DNA of 64,000 bases from Actinomycetota bacterium (GTDB lineage: Bacteria > Actinomycetota > Actinomycetes > Mycobacteriales > Mycobacteriaceae). The stretch lies in contig JAFDWN010000020.1 in NCBI GenBank assembly GCA_018268465.1, positions 1 through 64,000 on the forward strand, written 5' to 3'. Of the stretch, positions 39,383-48,010 are shown one piece after another (within the stretch, counting starts at the first letter, position 1; each line of letters opens with the position of its first letter). The position numbers and the translations under genes were made by a program. The notes beneath the pieces were generated by a model that was not told where the DNA came from, searched no databases, and saw only the letters and a list, made by a program, of their open reading frames with translations.

Positions 39383-39757
39383 TCACGGTGTGCTCATGTT
39401 CTTCGCTACCTGTTCTGTTGCCTGGTGTACCGGACTCCCCGAGAGGCTCTCGACGTGACCGATCACCCCGGAAAGGTCCGGTGAACCGGTGATCCGCAAC
39501 GCTCGCGCGAATGCCCGCCGCCGTACTGCCGCCTGGAGGCATATGCCGTCGGGGTGCAACCACGCGCCCCGCCCCGGAAGAGTCCTCGCCGAGTCGACAG
39601 TCACGGTGGCGACACCGTTCCCGCCGGGCCGAGCAACGACTCGAAGCAGTCCGATGGCCAGCTCTCGCCCCCGGCAGCCGATGCATGTCCGCACCGGTCC
39701 GACGGGGGTGTCGGGGGTGCGTCGATGCTCCGGAGCCGGAGTCTCACGCTGGATCAC
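39383..39757 (-). CDS. ylxR: YlxR family RNA-binding protein (DUF448)
   Basis: The 124-residue protein is syntenic with Rv2840c between nusA and infB. The family motif [15 protein letters not shown] (Cys-x-x-Cys) is followed by [11 protein letters not shown] and [11 protein letters not shown]. YlxR proteins are small basic factors linked to transcription or RNase P. ATG 39757 is the first in-frame start, with no strong ribosome site. Its short 48-base distance from nusA suggests cotranscription. Confidence 0.9.
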   Translation of the reverse strand: MIQRETPAPEHRRTPDTPVGPVRTCIGCRGRELAIGLLRVVARPGGNGVATVTVDSARTLPGRGAWLHPDGICLQAAVRRRAFARALRITGSPDLSGVIGHVESLSGSPVHQATEQVAKNMSTP

Positions 39758-39805
39758 GGCTCAGTCTACCGTCACCGGCGCCGCGAACCGAAACGCGCAC
39801 CCCAC

Positions 39806-40849
39806 CTACCGATCGGGCACCTTCCCGTGCGCCGCGTCGCGGCTGGCCTGCGGCGCAGCGGCCGGAGCGGCGTCGCTGCGGATGTCGATCCGCCAGCCGG
39901 TCAGCCGGGCCGCCAGCCGCGCGTTCTGACCCTCCTTGCCGATCGCCAGGGACAACTGGAAATCGGGGACCACCACACGCGCCGCCCGGCCCTGTTCATC
40001 GATCACCGACACCGACACCACCTTGGCGGGTGACAGCGCGTTGGCGACGAATCGCGCCGGGTCCTCGTCGTAATCGATGATGTCGATCTTCTCGCCGGAC
40101 AGCTCACTCATCACGTTGCGCACCCGCTGCCCCATCGGGCCGATGCAGGCGCCCTTCGGGTTGAGGCCCGGGACCCGGGAGGTGACGGCGATCTTGGAGC
40201 GATGCCCCGCCTCGCGGGCAACCGCGACGATCTCGACCGAACCGTCGGCGATCTCCGGCACCTCCAGCGAGAACAGTTTGCGGACCAGATTGGGATGCGT
40301 CCGCGACAGGGTGATCAGTGGCTCCCGGGCGCCGCGCGTCACACCGACGACGTAGCAGCGCAGGCGGTCGCCGTGTTCGTAACTCTCCCCCGGCACCTGT
40401 TCGGCGGACGGGATCACCCCTTCGGAGCCCTTGGTCTCGCTGCCCATCCGCACCACCACCAGCCCGCGCGCATTGGCCCTCGCGTCACGCTGGATCACCC
40501 CGGCCACGATGTCGCCCTCGCGGGCGGCGAACTCGCCGAAATTTTTCTCGTTCTCGGCGTCGCGCAGCCGCTGCAGGATGACCTGGCGCGCGGTGGTGGC
40601 CGCGATACGGCCGAAACCCTCTGGGGTGTCGTCCCATTCGTGGATGACATTGCCGTCGCCGTCGGTCTGGCGCGCGATCACCTTGACCACGCCCGACTTG
40701 CGGTCGATGTCGATGCGGGCGTCGGATTCGTGGCCCTCGGTGTGGCGATACGCGGTGAGCAACGCCGATTTGATGGTGTCGACGACCACGTCGACCGAGA
40801 TACCTTTGTCAGCCTCGATGGCGTGCAACGCCGCCATGTCGATGTTCAT
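39806..40849 (-). CDS. nusA: Transcription termination/antitermination factor NusA
   Basis: This 347-residue factor binds RNA polymerase and nascent RNA. It has an N-terminal polymerase-binding domain (1-130), an S1 domain ([20 protein letters not shown]) and two KH domains ([19 protein letters not shown] with [10 protein letters not shown], and the last [19 protein letters not shown]). The C-terminal acidic repeats of Escherichia coli NusA are absent, as usual in mycobacteria. ATG 40849 overlaps the rimP stop (ATGA). Confidence 0.97.
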   Translation of the reverse strand: MNIDMAALHAIEADKGISVDVVVDTIKSALLTAYRHTEGHESDARIDIDRKSGVVKVIARQTDGDGNVIHEWDDTPEGFGRIAATTARQVILQRLRDAENEKNFGEFAAREGDIVAGVIQRDARANARGLVVVRMGSETKGSEGVIPSAEQVPGESYEHGDRLRCYVVGVTRGAREPLITLSRTHPNLVRKLFSLEVPEIADGSVEIVAVAREAGHRSKIAVTSRVPGLNPKGACIGPMGQRVRNVMSELSGEKIDIIDYDEDPARFVANALSPAKVVSVSVIDEQGRAARVVVPDFQLSLAIGKEGQNARLAARLTGWRIDIRSDAAPAAAPQASRDAAHGKVPDR

Positions 40850-41406
40850 GCCCCAGCCTCCTTTCCGAACTCGCCGGCCAGTTCCAGCTCTCGTTTATCC
40901 GGAGGCGAAAACTCAACCTGGACAATGGCTTTCGATATACCGTCCAGCGGCAGTTCACGAACCGTCAAGGTGCCCCGCGAGCCTTCACGGACCACCAGGT
41001 TCACGACACCGTCGCGGGTCCGGCCCACACGGCCGGTCAGCCGCGATCCGTCGGACAGCGTCAGATCCACCATGCGGCCATGCGCCCGCCGGTAGTGCTT
41101 CTCACTGGTGAGGGGCCGGTCCACCCCACGGCTGGTGACCTCGAGGACATACGGGACGCCACGGCCGGGCTCCGCGTCGAGGCTGTCGAGCAACTCCGAA
41201 GCCGACCGGGACAGTTCGGCCAGGGAATCCAGGTCGAGGCCTTCGTCAGCATCGGCGACCACGGTGATGCGCGGCGGCCGCGCGGAGGCGTCGATGACGA
41301 CATCCTCGATCTCGTACCCGGCGCGGGAGAACTCGCCGTCGAGCAGCTCGATCACCTGCTGCTGCGAGGGCAGTCCCGCAGACCGCAACGTGGGATCCGG
41401 TACCAC
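40846..41406 (-). CDS. rimP: Ribosome maturation factor RimP
   Basis: This 186-residue 30S maturation factor has the N-terminal alpha/beta domain ([34 protein letters not shown]) and the C-terminal SH3-like barrel ([15 protein letters not shown]). The start is GTG 41406, with GGAG six bases upstream (overlapping an in-frame GATGAGGAG region); the long frame further upstream has no conserved sequence. It heads the rimP-nusA-ylxR-infB-rbfA transcription and translation operon. Confidence 0.92.
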   Translation of the reverse strand: MVPDPTLRSAGLPSQQQVIELLDGEFSRAGYEIEDVVIDASARPPRITVVADADEGLDLDSLAELSRSASELLDSLDAEPGRGVPYVLEVTSRGVDRPLTSEKHYRRAHGRMVDLTLSDGSRLTGRVGRTRDGVVNLVVREGSRGTLTVRELPLDGISKAIVQVEFSPPDKRELELAGEFGKEAGA

Positions 41407-41573
41407 GGCGAGCTCCTCATCTTGAGTTGTCCTGACATGGTTCCGCGGTGAGGCCACCGGCGGGAACCGAGTATCAACGATACGCCAGCCCGGCGGCGGT
41501 AATCGCCGAACCGGCGGTGGTGCGGGCCACCGACGGCTCGCCGCGGTGGGGGTCCCGACACGGCAATGGCAGG

Positions 41574-42107
41574 ATGTTGCTCGTGCCGAGCGCCCTACCC
41601 GCCGTGTCCAGGCGCCGTGTCCTGGCCGGCGCGGCAGCTCTGGCGCTCGCCGGTGTCGGCGCCGCCGCCTGCGGGACGCCTCCACCACCGCCCGAGGTCG
41701 ACGAACTCTCCGCCGCACTCACCCGCGCGCGCGCCGACAGCCGGCTGGCCGCCGACGTCGCCACCCGTGCGGTACCCGCGCAGGCCAAGGCGCTGACCGT
41801 CGTCGCCGCGGAGCGCGAATCGCACGCCCAGGCACTGGCCGACGAGCTCGTGCGCATCATGGGGACCGACGCGCCCACCGCCGAACCGTCCGCATCCCCG
41901 CAATCCACGGGGACGTCGGGCACGACCGCACCACCCGTCGTACCGCCGACCGCCGCCGACGTCGCCGCCGCCCTTCGCCAATCCGCCGACAGCGCCGCCG
42001 AACTGGCCGCCTCGATGTCGGGCTACCGGGCCGGCCTGCTCGGATCGATCTCGGCCGCCTGCACCGCGGCCTACACCGTCGCCCTCAGCGAGGTGGGAGT
42101 CGCGTGA
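41574..42107 (+). CDS. Twin-arginine lipoprotein, Rv2843-like
   Basis: The 177-residue exported lipoprotein has [12 protein letters not shown] (twin-arginine-like) leading to a lipobox with Cys just before a GTPPPPPE segment. The mature part is helical and Ala-rich, and carries a Thr/Ser/Pro linker in the middle. ATG 41574 is one choice; GTG 41583 three codons later is equally possible. It shares a GTGA overlap with the DUF4439 gene, and the pair diverges from rimP, as in M. tuberculosis. Function unknown. Confidence 0.8.
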   Translation: MLLVPSALPAVSRRRVLAGAAALALAGVGAAACGTPPPPPEVDELSAALTRARADSRLAADVATRAVPAQAKALTVVAAERESHAQALADELVRIMGTDAPTAEPSASPQSTGTSGTTAPPVVPPTAADVAAALRQSADSAAELAASMSGYRAGLLGSISAACTAAYTVALSEVGVA

Positions 42108-42574
42108 CCTCCGCAGAACCGACCGGCCCGTCACGGCCGGCGGACCCGGCCGACGCGGCGCTTTTCGACGCCATCGCCACCGAACACGGCATCATCTACG
42201 GATACGGGTTGGTGTCGGCGCATTCCACCCCCGACCTCAACGATCTGGTGTCCTCGACGCTGGTGGCGCACCGCAAACGCCGCGAGGCCGCCATTGCGAT
42301 GCTCGACGAGCGGTCGGCCGTTGCGCCGCTGCCCGCGGCAGGCTATCGACTGCCGAACCCGGTCGAAAACCCCACCGACGCGGCCCACCTGGCCGTGCAG
42401 ATGGAGAAGGACGCCGCCGTCGCATGGCGCGCGGTGCTCGAACAGGCCACCTCCGAGCCTCAGCGCCAATTCGCGGTGACCGCGCTGACGGAGAGCGCCG
42501 TCGCCGCCGCGCGCTGGAATCAGGTGCTCGAGGTGTGGCCGGTCACCGTCGCGTTCCCCGGCGGCAGCGAGTAG
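42104..42574 (+). CDS. Ferritin-like DUF4439 protein, Rv2844-like
   Basis: The 156-residue protein has a four-helix ferritin-like fold (DUF4439), seen in ATEHGIIYGYGLVSAHS and VAHRKRREAAIAML. Conserved Glu and His residues suggest a metal or membrane-associated role, but none is proven. GTG 42104 overlaps the preceding lipoprotein stop. It converges on proS, separated by only six bases. Confidence 0.82.
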   Translation: MTSAEPTGPSRPADPADAALFDAIATEHGIIYGYGLVSAHSTPDLNDLVSSTLVAHRKRREAAIAMLDERSAVAPLPAAGYRLPNPVENPTDAAHLAVQMEKDAAVAWRAVLEQATSEPQRQFAVTALTESAVAAARWNQVLEVWPVTVAFPGGSE

Positions 42575-42580
42575 CCCGGG

Positions 42581-44335
42581 TCAGCGCACCGCCGCGGCGA
42601 CCTCGCCCGCGGCCCCGTCGACGGCGATCTCCCGGGTCTCGCCGCTGAAACGGTTCCGCAGCTCGACGATCCCGTCGGCCCAGCCCCGCCCGACAACCAC
42701 GATCCACGGCACACCCAGCAGCTCGGCGTCCTTGAACTTCACCCCGGGAGACGCCGACCGGTCGTCGAGCAGCACCTCCAGACCCAGCGCGTCCAGACTC
42801 GCCGCCAGCTCCGTCGCTCCCCCGCGCGCCCCGCTGTCCTTGTTCGCAATCACCACGTGGACGTCGAACGGCGACACCGACGACGGCCACCGCAGCCCCA
42901 GGGCGTCGTGGTGCTGTTCGGCGATGACCGCGACCAGTCGCGATACGCCGATGCCGTAAGAACCCATGGTGAGCCGCACCGGCTTGCCGTCCTCGCCGAG
43001 CACGTCGGCGGAGAAGGCATCGGTGTATTTGCTGCCGAGCTGGAAGATGTGGCCGATCTCGATACCCCGTGCCGACACCAGCGGGCCCGCGCCGTCGGGC
43101 GACGGATCGCCGTCGCGCACCTCGGCGGCCTCGACGATGCCGTCGGCGGTGAAATCGCGCCCGGCCACCAGACCCACCACATGCCTGCCCGGTTCGTCGG
43201 CGCCGGTGATCCACGCCGTTCCGTCGACCACCCGGGGGTCGACGAGGAAGCGCACGCCGTTGGCCAGCAGCGCCTTGGGACCGATATAACCCTTGACCAG
43301 GAAGGGGTGCGCGGCGAAGTCGGCGTCGTCGAGCATCGCGTACTCCGCGGGTTCCAGCGCCGCTCCCAACCGCTTGTCGTCCACCTCGCGGTCGCCGGGC
43401 ACCCCGACGGCGAGTAACTCCCAATCGCCGCCGGGCAGGCGGGTCTTGAGCAGGACGTTTTTGAGCGTGTCGGCGGCGGTGACCTCGCGCTGCGCGAACT
43501 GCGGCAGCTGCGCGCCGTTGGCCCAGTCGACCAGTGTGGCGATGGTCGGGGTGCCTGGCGTGTCGTGCACCACGGCATCGGGCAGACCGTCGACGGGCAG
43601 CGCCTCGGGGATCGCGGTGATCACCGCCTCGACGTTGGCCGCATAGCCCGATTCCAGGCAGCGCACGAACGTGTCCTCACCCACCTCACTTTCGGCGAGG
43701 AACTCCTCGGACGCGCTGCCACCCATCGCCCCGGACACCGCCGACACGATGACGTAGCGGACCCCCAGCCGGCCGAAGATGCGCTGGTAGGCCTCGCGGT
43801 GCGCGTGGTAGGCGTTCTTGAGGCCGTCGTCGTCCACGTCGAACGAGTACGAATCCTTCATCAGGAACTCACGGCCCCGCAGGATGCCCGCCCGGGGCCG
43901 CGCCTCGTCACGGTATTTGTTCTGGATTTGGTACAGGGTCAGCGGGAAGTCCTTGTAGGAGCTGTATTCACCCTTGACGGTCAGCGTGAACAGTTCCTCG
44001 TGCGTCGGACCGAGCAGATAGTCGTTGGCGCGGCGGTCCTTCAGCCGGAACACGCCGTCCCCGTACTCGGTCCAGCGGTTCGTCGTCTCGTACGGGCCGC
44101 GCGGCAACAACGCGGGGAACAGGATCTCCTGTCCGCCGATGGCGTTCATCTCGTCCCGCACGATGCGCTCGATCCTGCGAAGCACCCGCAGACCCAGCGG
44201 CAACCAGCTGTAGAGCCCGGGCCCGACCGGGCGGACATAGCCGGCCCGGATCAGCAGCTTGTGGCTGGGAACCTCGGCGTCGGCCGGGTCGTCACGCAGG
44301 GTTCGCAGGAACAGCTCGGACATGCGGGTGATCAC
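42581..44335 (-). CDS. proS: Prolyl-tRNA synthetase
   Basis: This 584-residue class II synthetase charges tRNA-Pro. Motif 2 ([27 protein letters not shown]; the central Arg contacts ATP) and motif 3 (GIGVSRLVA) flank the editing insertion of about 180 residues that is typical of bacterial-type ProRS. A C-terminal anticodon domain follows. GTG 44335 matches the M. tuberculosis start ([11 protein letters not shown]); a TTG at 44344 would add three residues. It is transcribed singly between the Rv2844-like gene and efpA. Confidence 0.96.
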   Translation of the reverse strand: MITRMSELFLRTLRDDPADAEVPSHKLLIRAGYVRPVGPGLYSWLPLGLRVLRRIERIVRDEMNAIGGQEILFPALLPRGPYETTNRWTEYGDGVFRLKDRRANDYLLGPTHEELFTLTVKGEYSSYKDFPLTLYQIQNKYRDEARPRAGILRGREFLMKDSYSFDVDDDGLKNAYHAHREAYQRIFGRLGVRYVIVSAVSGAMGGSASEEFLAESEVGEDTFVRCLESGYAANVEAVITAIPEALPVDGLPDAVVHDTPGTPTIATLVDWANGAQLPQFAQREVTAADTLKNVLLKTRLPGGDWELLAVGVPGDREVDDKRLGAALEPAEYAMLDDADFAAHPFLVKGYIGPKALLANGVRFLVDPRVVDGTAWITGADEPGRHVVGLVAGRDFTADGIVEAAEVRDGDPSPDGAGPLVSARGIEIGHIFQLGSKYTDAFSADVLGEDGKPVRLTMGSYGIGVSRLVAVIAEQHHDALGLRWPSSVSPFDVHVVIANKDSGARGGATELAASLDALGLEVLLDDRSASPGVKFKDAELLGVPWIVVVGRGWADGIVELRNRFSGETREIAVDGAAGEVAAAVR

Positions 44336-44517
44336 AGCCGACAACCTTAGCCTTCGACGCTCGGCCCGTTTGCGCGCGATTGCCCGCGATCAGGAATGCG
44401 GCATGCGCCGGGCGCCGCGCCAACGTAACGCCACGGCGGGAATTGCCCGGTTCGCCCGCCACCACGTCACGCTCGGGGAAACACCCCGGCCGGCGATCCT
44501 GTCTCGGTTGCGAGCTC

Positions 44518-44531
44518 GAGCTCTAGAGCTC
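44518..44531. terminator. Palindrome spanning the efpA stop codon
   Basis: GAGCTCTAGAGCTC is a perfect 14-base palindrome that includes the efpA stop codon. A further GAGCTC lies just beside it, so a small hairpin with a GAGCTC-rich stem can form. It may help end efpA transcription before proS, but it is short and lacks a U tract. Confidence 0.3.
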
Positions 44532-46103
44532 TCCGGCGTCCATCGCGTCTTTGACTTCCTGCGCATGCGCCACCTGCTGCGACGAGTAGCCGATCAGCAG
44601 CGCTGCGGCACCGACCAGAACGGCCACCGCAGCCACCCAGAGCAGGCCGTACGTATACCCGGCGTCCAGCGCCGCGATCTGCGCGTCGTTCATATTCTTC
44701 ACCGGGCCGGTGGTGCCGCCCAGGTACAGCGTGCGGGACGTGATGACGGCCTGGATGATCGCGAGCACCACGGGACCGCCGAGATTCTGCAGCATCAGCG
44801 CGATCGCCGACACCGGGCCGATCCGGTCGAAGCCGACACCCGCGATCGCCGACAGCATGAGCGGCACCACGATCAAACCGATGCCGATGCCGCCCACCAC
44901 GATCGGGATGACCAGGTTCGGGAAGTACGGGATCCCCCGGTTGAGCGTCGAACCGTAGACCATCGCGCCCAGCACCAGGATGCCGCCGGCGATGACCAGC
45001 ACCCGCGGCGGGAAGATCGACACGAGCTGCGAGGACAACCCCAGCCCGATTCCCATCGCGATGACGAACGGGATGAATCCGATACCGGCACGCAACGCGC
45101 TGTACCCCATGATGTCCTGCACGTACAGGCCGATCAGCACGGTCAGTGTGAACAACACACCGCCGGCGAGGAAGATCGCCCCGAAGGTCGCCACCCGGTT
45201 GCGGTCGCGAAACAGGTCGAACGGCACGACGGGATTCTCGGCCGTGCGTTCCACGATCACGAAGGCGATGAGGAATACCGCGGCGGCGATCAGCGAACCC
45301 ACCGTGAGGGGCGACTGCCAGCCGTGTTCGGGTCCCATCGAGAAACCGAACACCGCCGCCGTGCAGCCCAGCGTGGCCAGAATGGCGCCGGCGGCATCGA
45401 GCTTCATCCGTTCGCGATGCGTCTCGCGCAGCGTCCGGCTGGCCAGGTAGAGCATCACCAGGCCGATCGGCACGTTGACCAGGAAGGCCAGCCGCCACGA
45501 CACCTCCGTGAGCGCTCCGCCGACGACCAGGCCCATCACCGAGCCGATGGCCGTCATCGCGCCGAATACGGCGGTGGCCGCGTTGCGCGCGGGGCCCTTG
45601 GGGAAGGTGGTCGCCACGAGGGCCAGACCGGTCGGCGACGCGATGGCCGCGCCCACCCCCTGCAGCAGCCGGGCGATCACCAGAGTGGCTTCGTCCCAGG
45701 CGATACCGCACAGGATCGAGGCGATGGTGAACAGCGCGACACCGACGATGAACGCGCGCTTACGGCCGATGGTGTCGCCGAGGCGCCCGCCGAGCAGCAT
45801 CAACCCGCCGAATGTCAGAACGTAGGCGGTGATGACCCAGCTACGGCCTGCATCGGACAAGCCGAGCTCGTCCTGGATCCTGGGCAGCGCCACGATCGCG
45901 ACCGTGCTGTCCATGGTGGCGAGCAACTGCATGCCACCGATCGCGATCACCGCGGCGACGAATCGCCGCGACGGAAGCCAGTCCGGAAGCCTGCCGGTTC
46001 GCCCCGCCGTCGAATGGTCGACGTCCTTCGGTAGCGACCGATCCGCCCTGCCCTCGGCGTCCCGGTACATGGCGGCGCGCTCCGCGTCGTTGAGAGCCGT
46101 CAT
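44523..46103 (-). CDS. efpA: MFS drug efflux pump EfpA
   Basis: This 526-residue, 14-helix MFS transporter of the QacA/DHA2 family has motif A GGRLGDTIGRKR, a D1 TMDSTVAIVALPR motif in TM1 and the antiporter motif C region in TM5 (VMGLVVGGALTEVSWR). In M. tuberculosis EfpA is an efflux pump, and lipid transport has been proposed for it. The cytosolic N-terminus is charged. ATG 46103 is preceded by a TAAGGT box only 11 bases upstream, suggesting a leaderless or near-leaderless transcript. Confidence 0.94.
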   Translation of the reverse strand: MTALNDAERAAMYRDAEGRADRSLPKDVDHSTAGRTGRLPDWLPSRRFVAAVIAIGGMQLLATMDSTVAIVALPRIQDELGLSDAGRSWVITAYVLTFGGLMLLGGRLGDTIGRKRAFIVGVALFTIASILCGIAWDEATLVIARLLQGVGAAIASPTGLALVATTFPKGPARNAATAVFGAMTAIGSVMGLVVGGALTEVSWRLAFLVNVPIGLVMLYLASRTLRETHRERMKLDAAGAILATLGCTAAVFGFSMGPEHGWQSPLTVGSLIAAAVFLIAFVIVERTAENPVVPFDLFRDRNRVATFGAIFLAGGVLFTLTVLIGLYVQDIMGYSALRAGIGFIPFVIAMGIGLGLSSQLVSIFPPRVLVIAGGILVLGAMVYGSTLNRGIPYFPNLVIPIVVGGIGIGLIVVPLMLSAIAGVGFDRIGPVSAIALMLQNLGGPVVLAIIQAVITSRTLYLGGTTGPVKNMNDAQIAALDAGYTYGLLWVAAVAVLVGAAALLIGYSSQQVAHAQEVKDAMDAGEL

Positions 46104-46121
46104 AGCGGGTTACCTTACAGT

Positions 46122-46133
46122 AATCTTAAGATT
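46122..46133. promoter_or_regulatory. Perfect palindrome AATCTTAAGATT upstream of efpA
   Basis: The 12-base AT-rich palindrome lies 19 bases upstream of the efpA start codon, just behind a TAAGGT box that fits the mycobacterial TANNNT -10 pattern. It is located between efpA and the 3' end of cysG. Its AT content stands out from the high-GC surroundings. It is a good operator candidate for efpA, with no regulator named. Confidence 0.5.
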
Positions 46134-46136
46134 CCT

Positions 46137-47333
46137 TTAAGCACCGAATGCCGCCACGGGCCCGATCACGATGATCGCCGGCGGCCGGATACCCTCCGAA
46201 CGGATCCTCTCCGGTGCGTCCCGCAGTGTCGACCGCAAACTTCGCTGAGCGGTTGTCGAGCCGTGCTGAACTACAACGACCGGAGTATCCGCAGGTCGTC
46301 CGCCTTCCAGCAACGCCTTGGCGAACAACTCGATCCGTTCCACCGCCATCAGCAAAACGATGGTCCCCGACATCGCGGCCAACGCATTCCAATTCACTAA
46401 CGATTCGGGATGCCCTGGCGCGATATGGCCGCTGACCACCACGAATTCATGTGCGACACCCCGGTGCGTGACCGGAACACCGGCCAGGGCGGGGACGGCT
46501 ATGGCACTGGTCACACCCGGCACAACCGACACGGGAATGCCGGCATCCGCGCACGCGAGAACCTCCTCATAGCCCCGCGCGAACACGAACGGGTCGCCGC
46601 CCTTGAGCCGCACCACGAACTTGCCCGCTCTGGCGCGGTCGATGAGGACCTCGTTGATCGCATCCTGTGCCATGGCCCGGCCGTACGGGATCTTCGCGGC
46701 GTCGATGACCTCCACGTGCGGCGCCAGTTCGGCGAGCAGCTCCTGCGGCGCCAGCCGGTCGGCGACGACGACGTCGGCCTGAGCCAACAGGCGACGGCCC
46801 CGCACCGTGATCAGCTCGGGATCACCCGGCCCGCCGCCGACCAGCGCCACGCCCGTGGTGACCGTGCCCGCGGTCTCGGCGGTGATCACGCCGCGCTGCA
46901 AGGCCTCGTGGATCGCCGAACGGATGGCCGCCGAGCGGCGGTGTTCACCACCGGCAAGCACACCGATCGACAGGCCCTCGTACTCGAACGACGCGGGCGT
47001 GACCGCGCTGCCCTCACGGGCCACGTCGGCGCGGACACAGAAGATGTGGCGTCGTTCGGCCTCGGCGACGACGGCGGCATTGACCGCGGGGTCGTCGGTG
47101 GCCGCGATGGCGTACCACGCACCCTCGAGGTCGCCCTCGCGGAACTCCCGTGTGATCAGTGTGATCGCGTCCATGGCCTCCACGGCGGGCGTCGCCGCCG
47201 GGGTGATGACGTGGACGTCGGCGCCGTTGGCGATCAGCAGCGGCAGCCGGCGCTGCGCGACGGAACCCCCACCGACCACCACGACCTTCCGGCCCGCCAG
47301 GCGCAAGCCGACCAGGTATGCGTTCTCGGTCAC
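46137..47333 (-). CDS. cysG: Siroheme synthase / uroporphyrinogen-III methyltransferase CysG
   Basis: The 398-residue fusion has an N-terminal dehydrogenase/ferrochelatase (VVVVGGGSVAQRRL NAD loop) and a C-terminal SUMT methyltransferase (VALVGGGPGDPELIT and KGGDPFVFARG). Together they convert uroporphyrinogen III into siroheme or supply precorrin-2. Siroheme serves sulfite and nitrite reductases. The gene matches Rv2847c. The expected next gene, cobB, is missing; only 53 bases separate cysG from cobO. Confidence 0.93.
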   Translation of the reverse strand: MTENAYLVGLRLAGRKVVVVGGGSVAQRRLPLLIANGADVHVITPAATPAVEAMDAITLITREFREGDLEGAWYAIAATDDPAVNAAVVAEAERRHIFCVRADVAREGSAVTPASFEYEGLSIGVLAGGEHRRSAAIRSAIHEALQRGVITAETAGTVTTGVALVGGGPGDPELITVRGRRLLAQADVVVADRLAPQELLAELAPHVEVIDAAKIPYGRAMAQDAINEVLIDRARAGKFVVRLKGGDPFVFARGYEEVLACADAGIPVSVVPGVTSAIAVPALAGVPVTHRGVAHEFVVVSGHIAPGHPESLVNWNALAAMSGTIVLLMAVERIELFAKALLEGGRPADTPVVVVQHGSTTAQRSLRSTLRDAPERIRSEGIRPPAIIVIGPVAAFGA

Positions 47334-47386
47334 CCGGCGAGCTTAGAGGCTGCCGCCGCGGGGACGAATCGCACACGGTGTGGACG

Positions 47387-48001
47387 TCACCACTCGATGC
47401 CTTTCTGACCTTTCCGGCCCAGATCCATCGGGTGTTTGACCTTGACCATCTCGGTGACCAGGTCGGCGGCATCGAGTAACGCCTGCGGCGCATCCCGGCC
47501 GGTGATCACCACGTGCTGGGTGCCCGGGCGGGCTGCCAACGTGGCGACGACCTCCTCGACGTCGACCCACCCCCATTTGAGCGGATAGGTGAATTCGTCG
47601 AGCACATAGAAGTCGTGGCGCTGCGACGCCAGCCGGCCGGCGATCTCGGCCCAGCCGTCGGCGGCGGCCGCGGCATGGTCGACCTCGGTGCCGTGTTTGC
47701 GCGACCACGACCAGCCCGCACCCATCTTGTGCCATTCGACGGCACCGCCGACGCCCCGCTCGTCGTGCAGCCTGCCGAGTTCGCCGAAAGCGGCCTCCTC
47801 GCCCACTTTCCACTTCGCACTCTTGACGAACTGGAACACGGCGATGTCGAAGCCCTGATTCCAGGCCCGCAGCGCCATGCCGAACGCGGCGGTCGATTTG
47901 CCCTTGCCGGGACCGGTGTGCACGGCCAGCAGCGGCGCGTTGCGGCGCGCGCGGGTGGTCAGCCCGTCGTCGGGCACCGTCGTCGGACGGCCTTGCGGCA
48001 T
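47387..48001 (-). CDS. cobO: Cob(I)yrinic acid a,c-diamide adenosyltransferase CobO
   Basis: The 204-residue enzyme adds the 5'-deoxyadenosyl group to cobalt in the B12 pathway (CobA/CobO type). The P-loop GPGKGKSTAAFGMALRAW is intact, as are the RLASQRHDFYVLDEFTYPL and HVVITGRDAPQ segments. ATG 48001 starts ten bases after the Mg-chelatase-like gene, so the three genes cysG, cobO and Rv2850c may be one unit. Confidence 0.95.
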   Translation of the reverse strand: MPQGRPTTVPDDGLTTRARRNAPLLAVHTGPGKGKSTAAFGMALRAWNQGFDIAVFQFVKSAKWKVGEEAAFGELGRLHDERGVGGAVEWHKMGAGWSWSRKHGTEVDHAAAAADGWAEIAGRLASQRHDFYVLDEFTYPLKWGWVDVEEVVATLAARPGTQHVVITGRDAPQALLDAADLVTEMVKVKHPMDLGRKGQKGIEW

Positions 48002-48010
48002 CGGCGCCTC

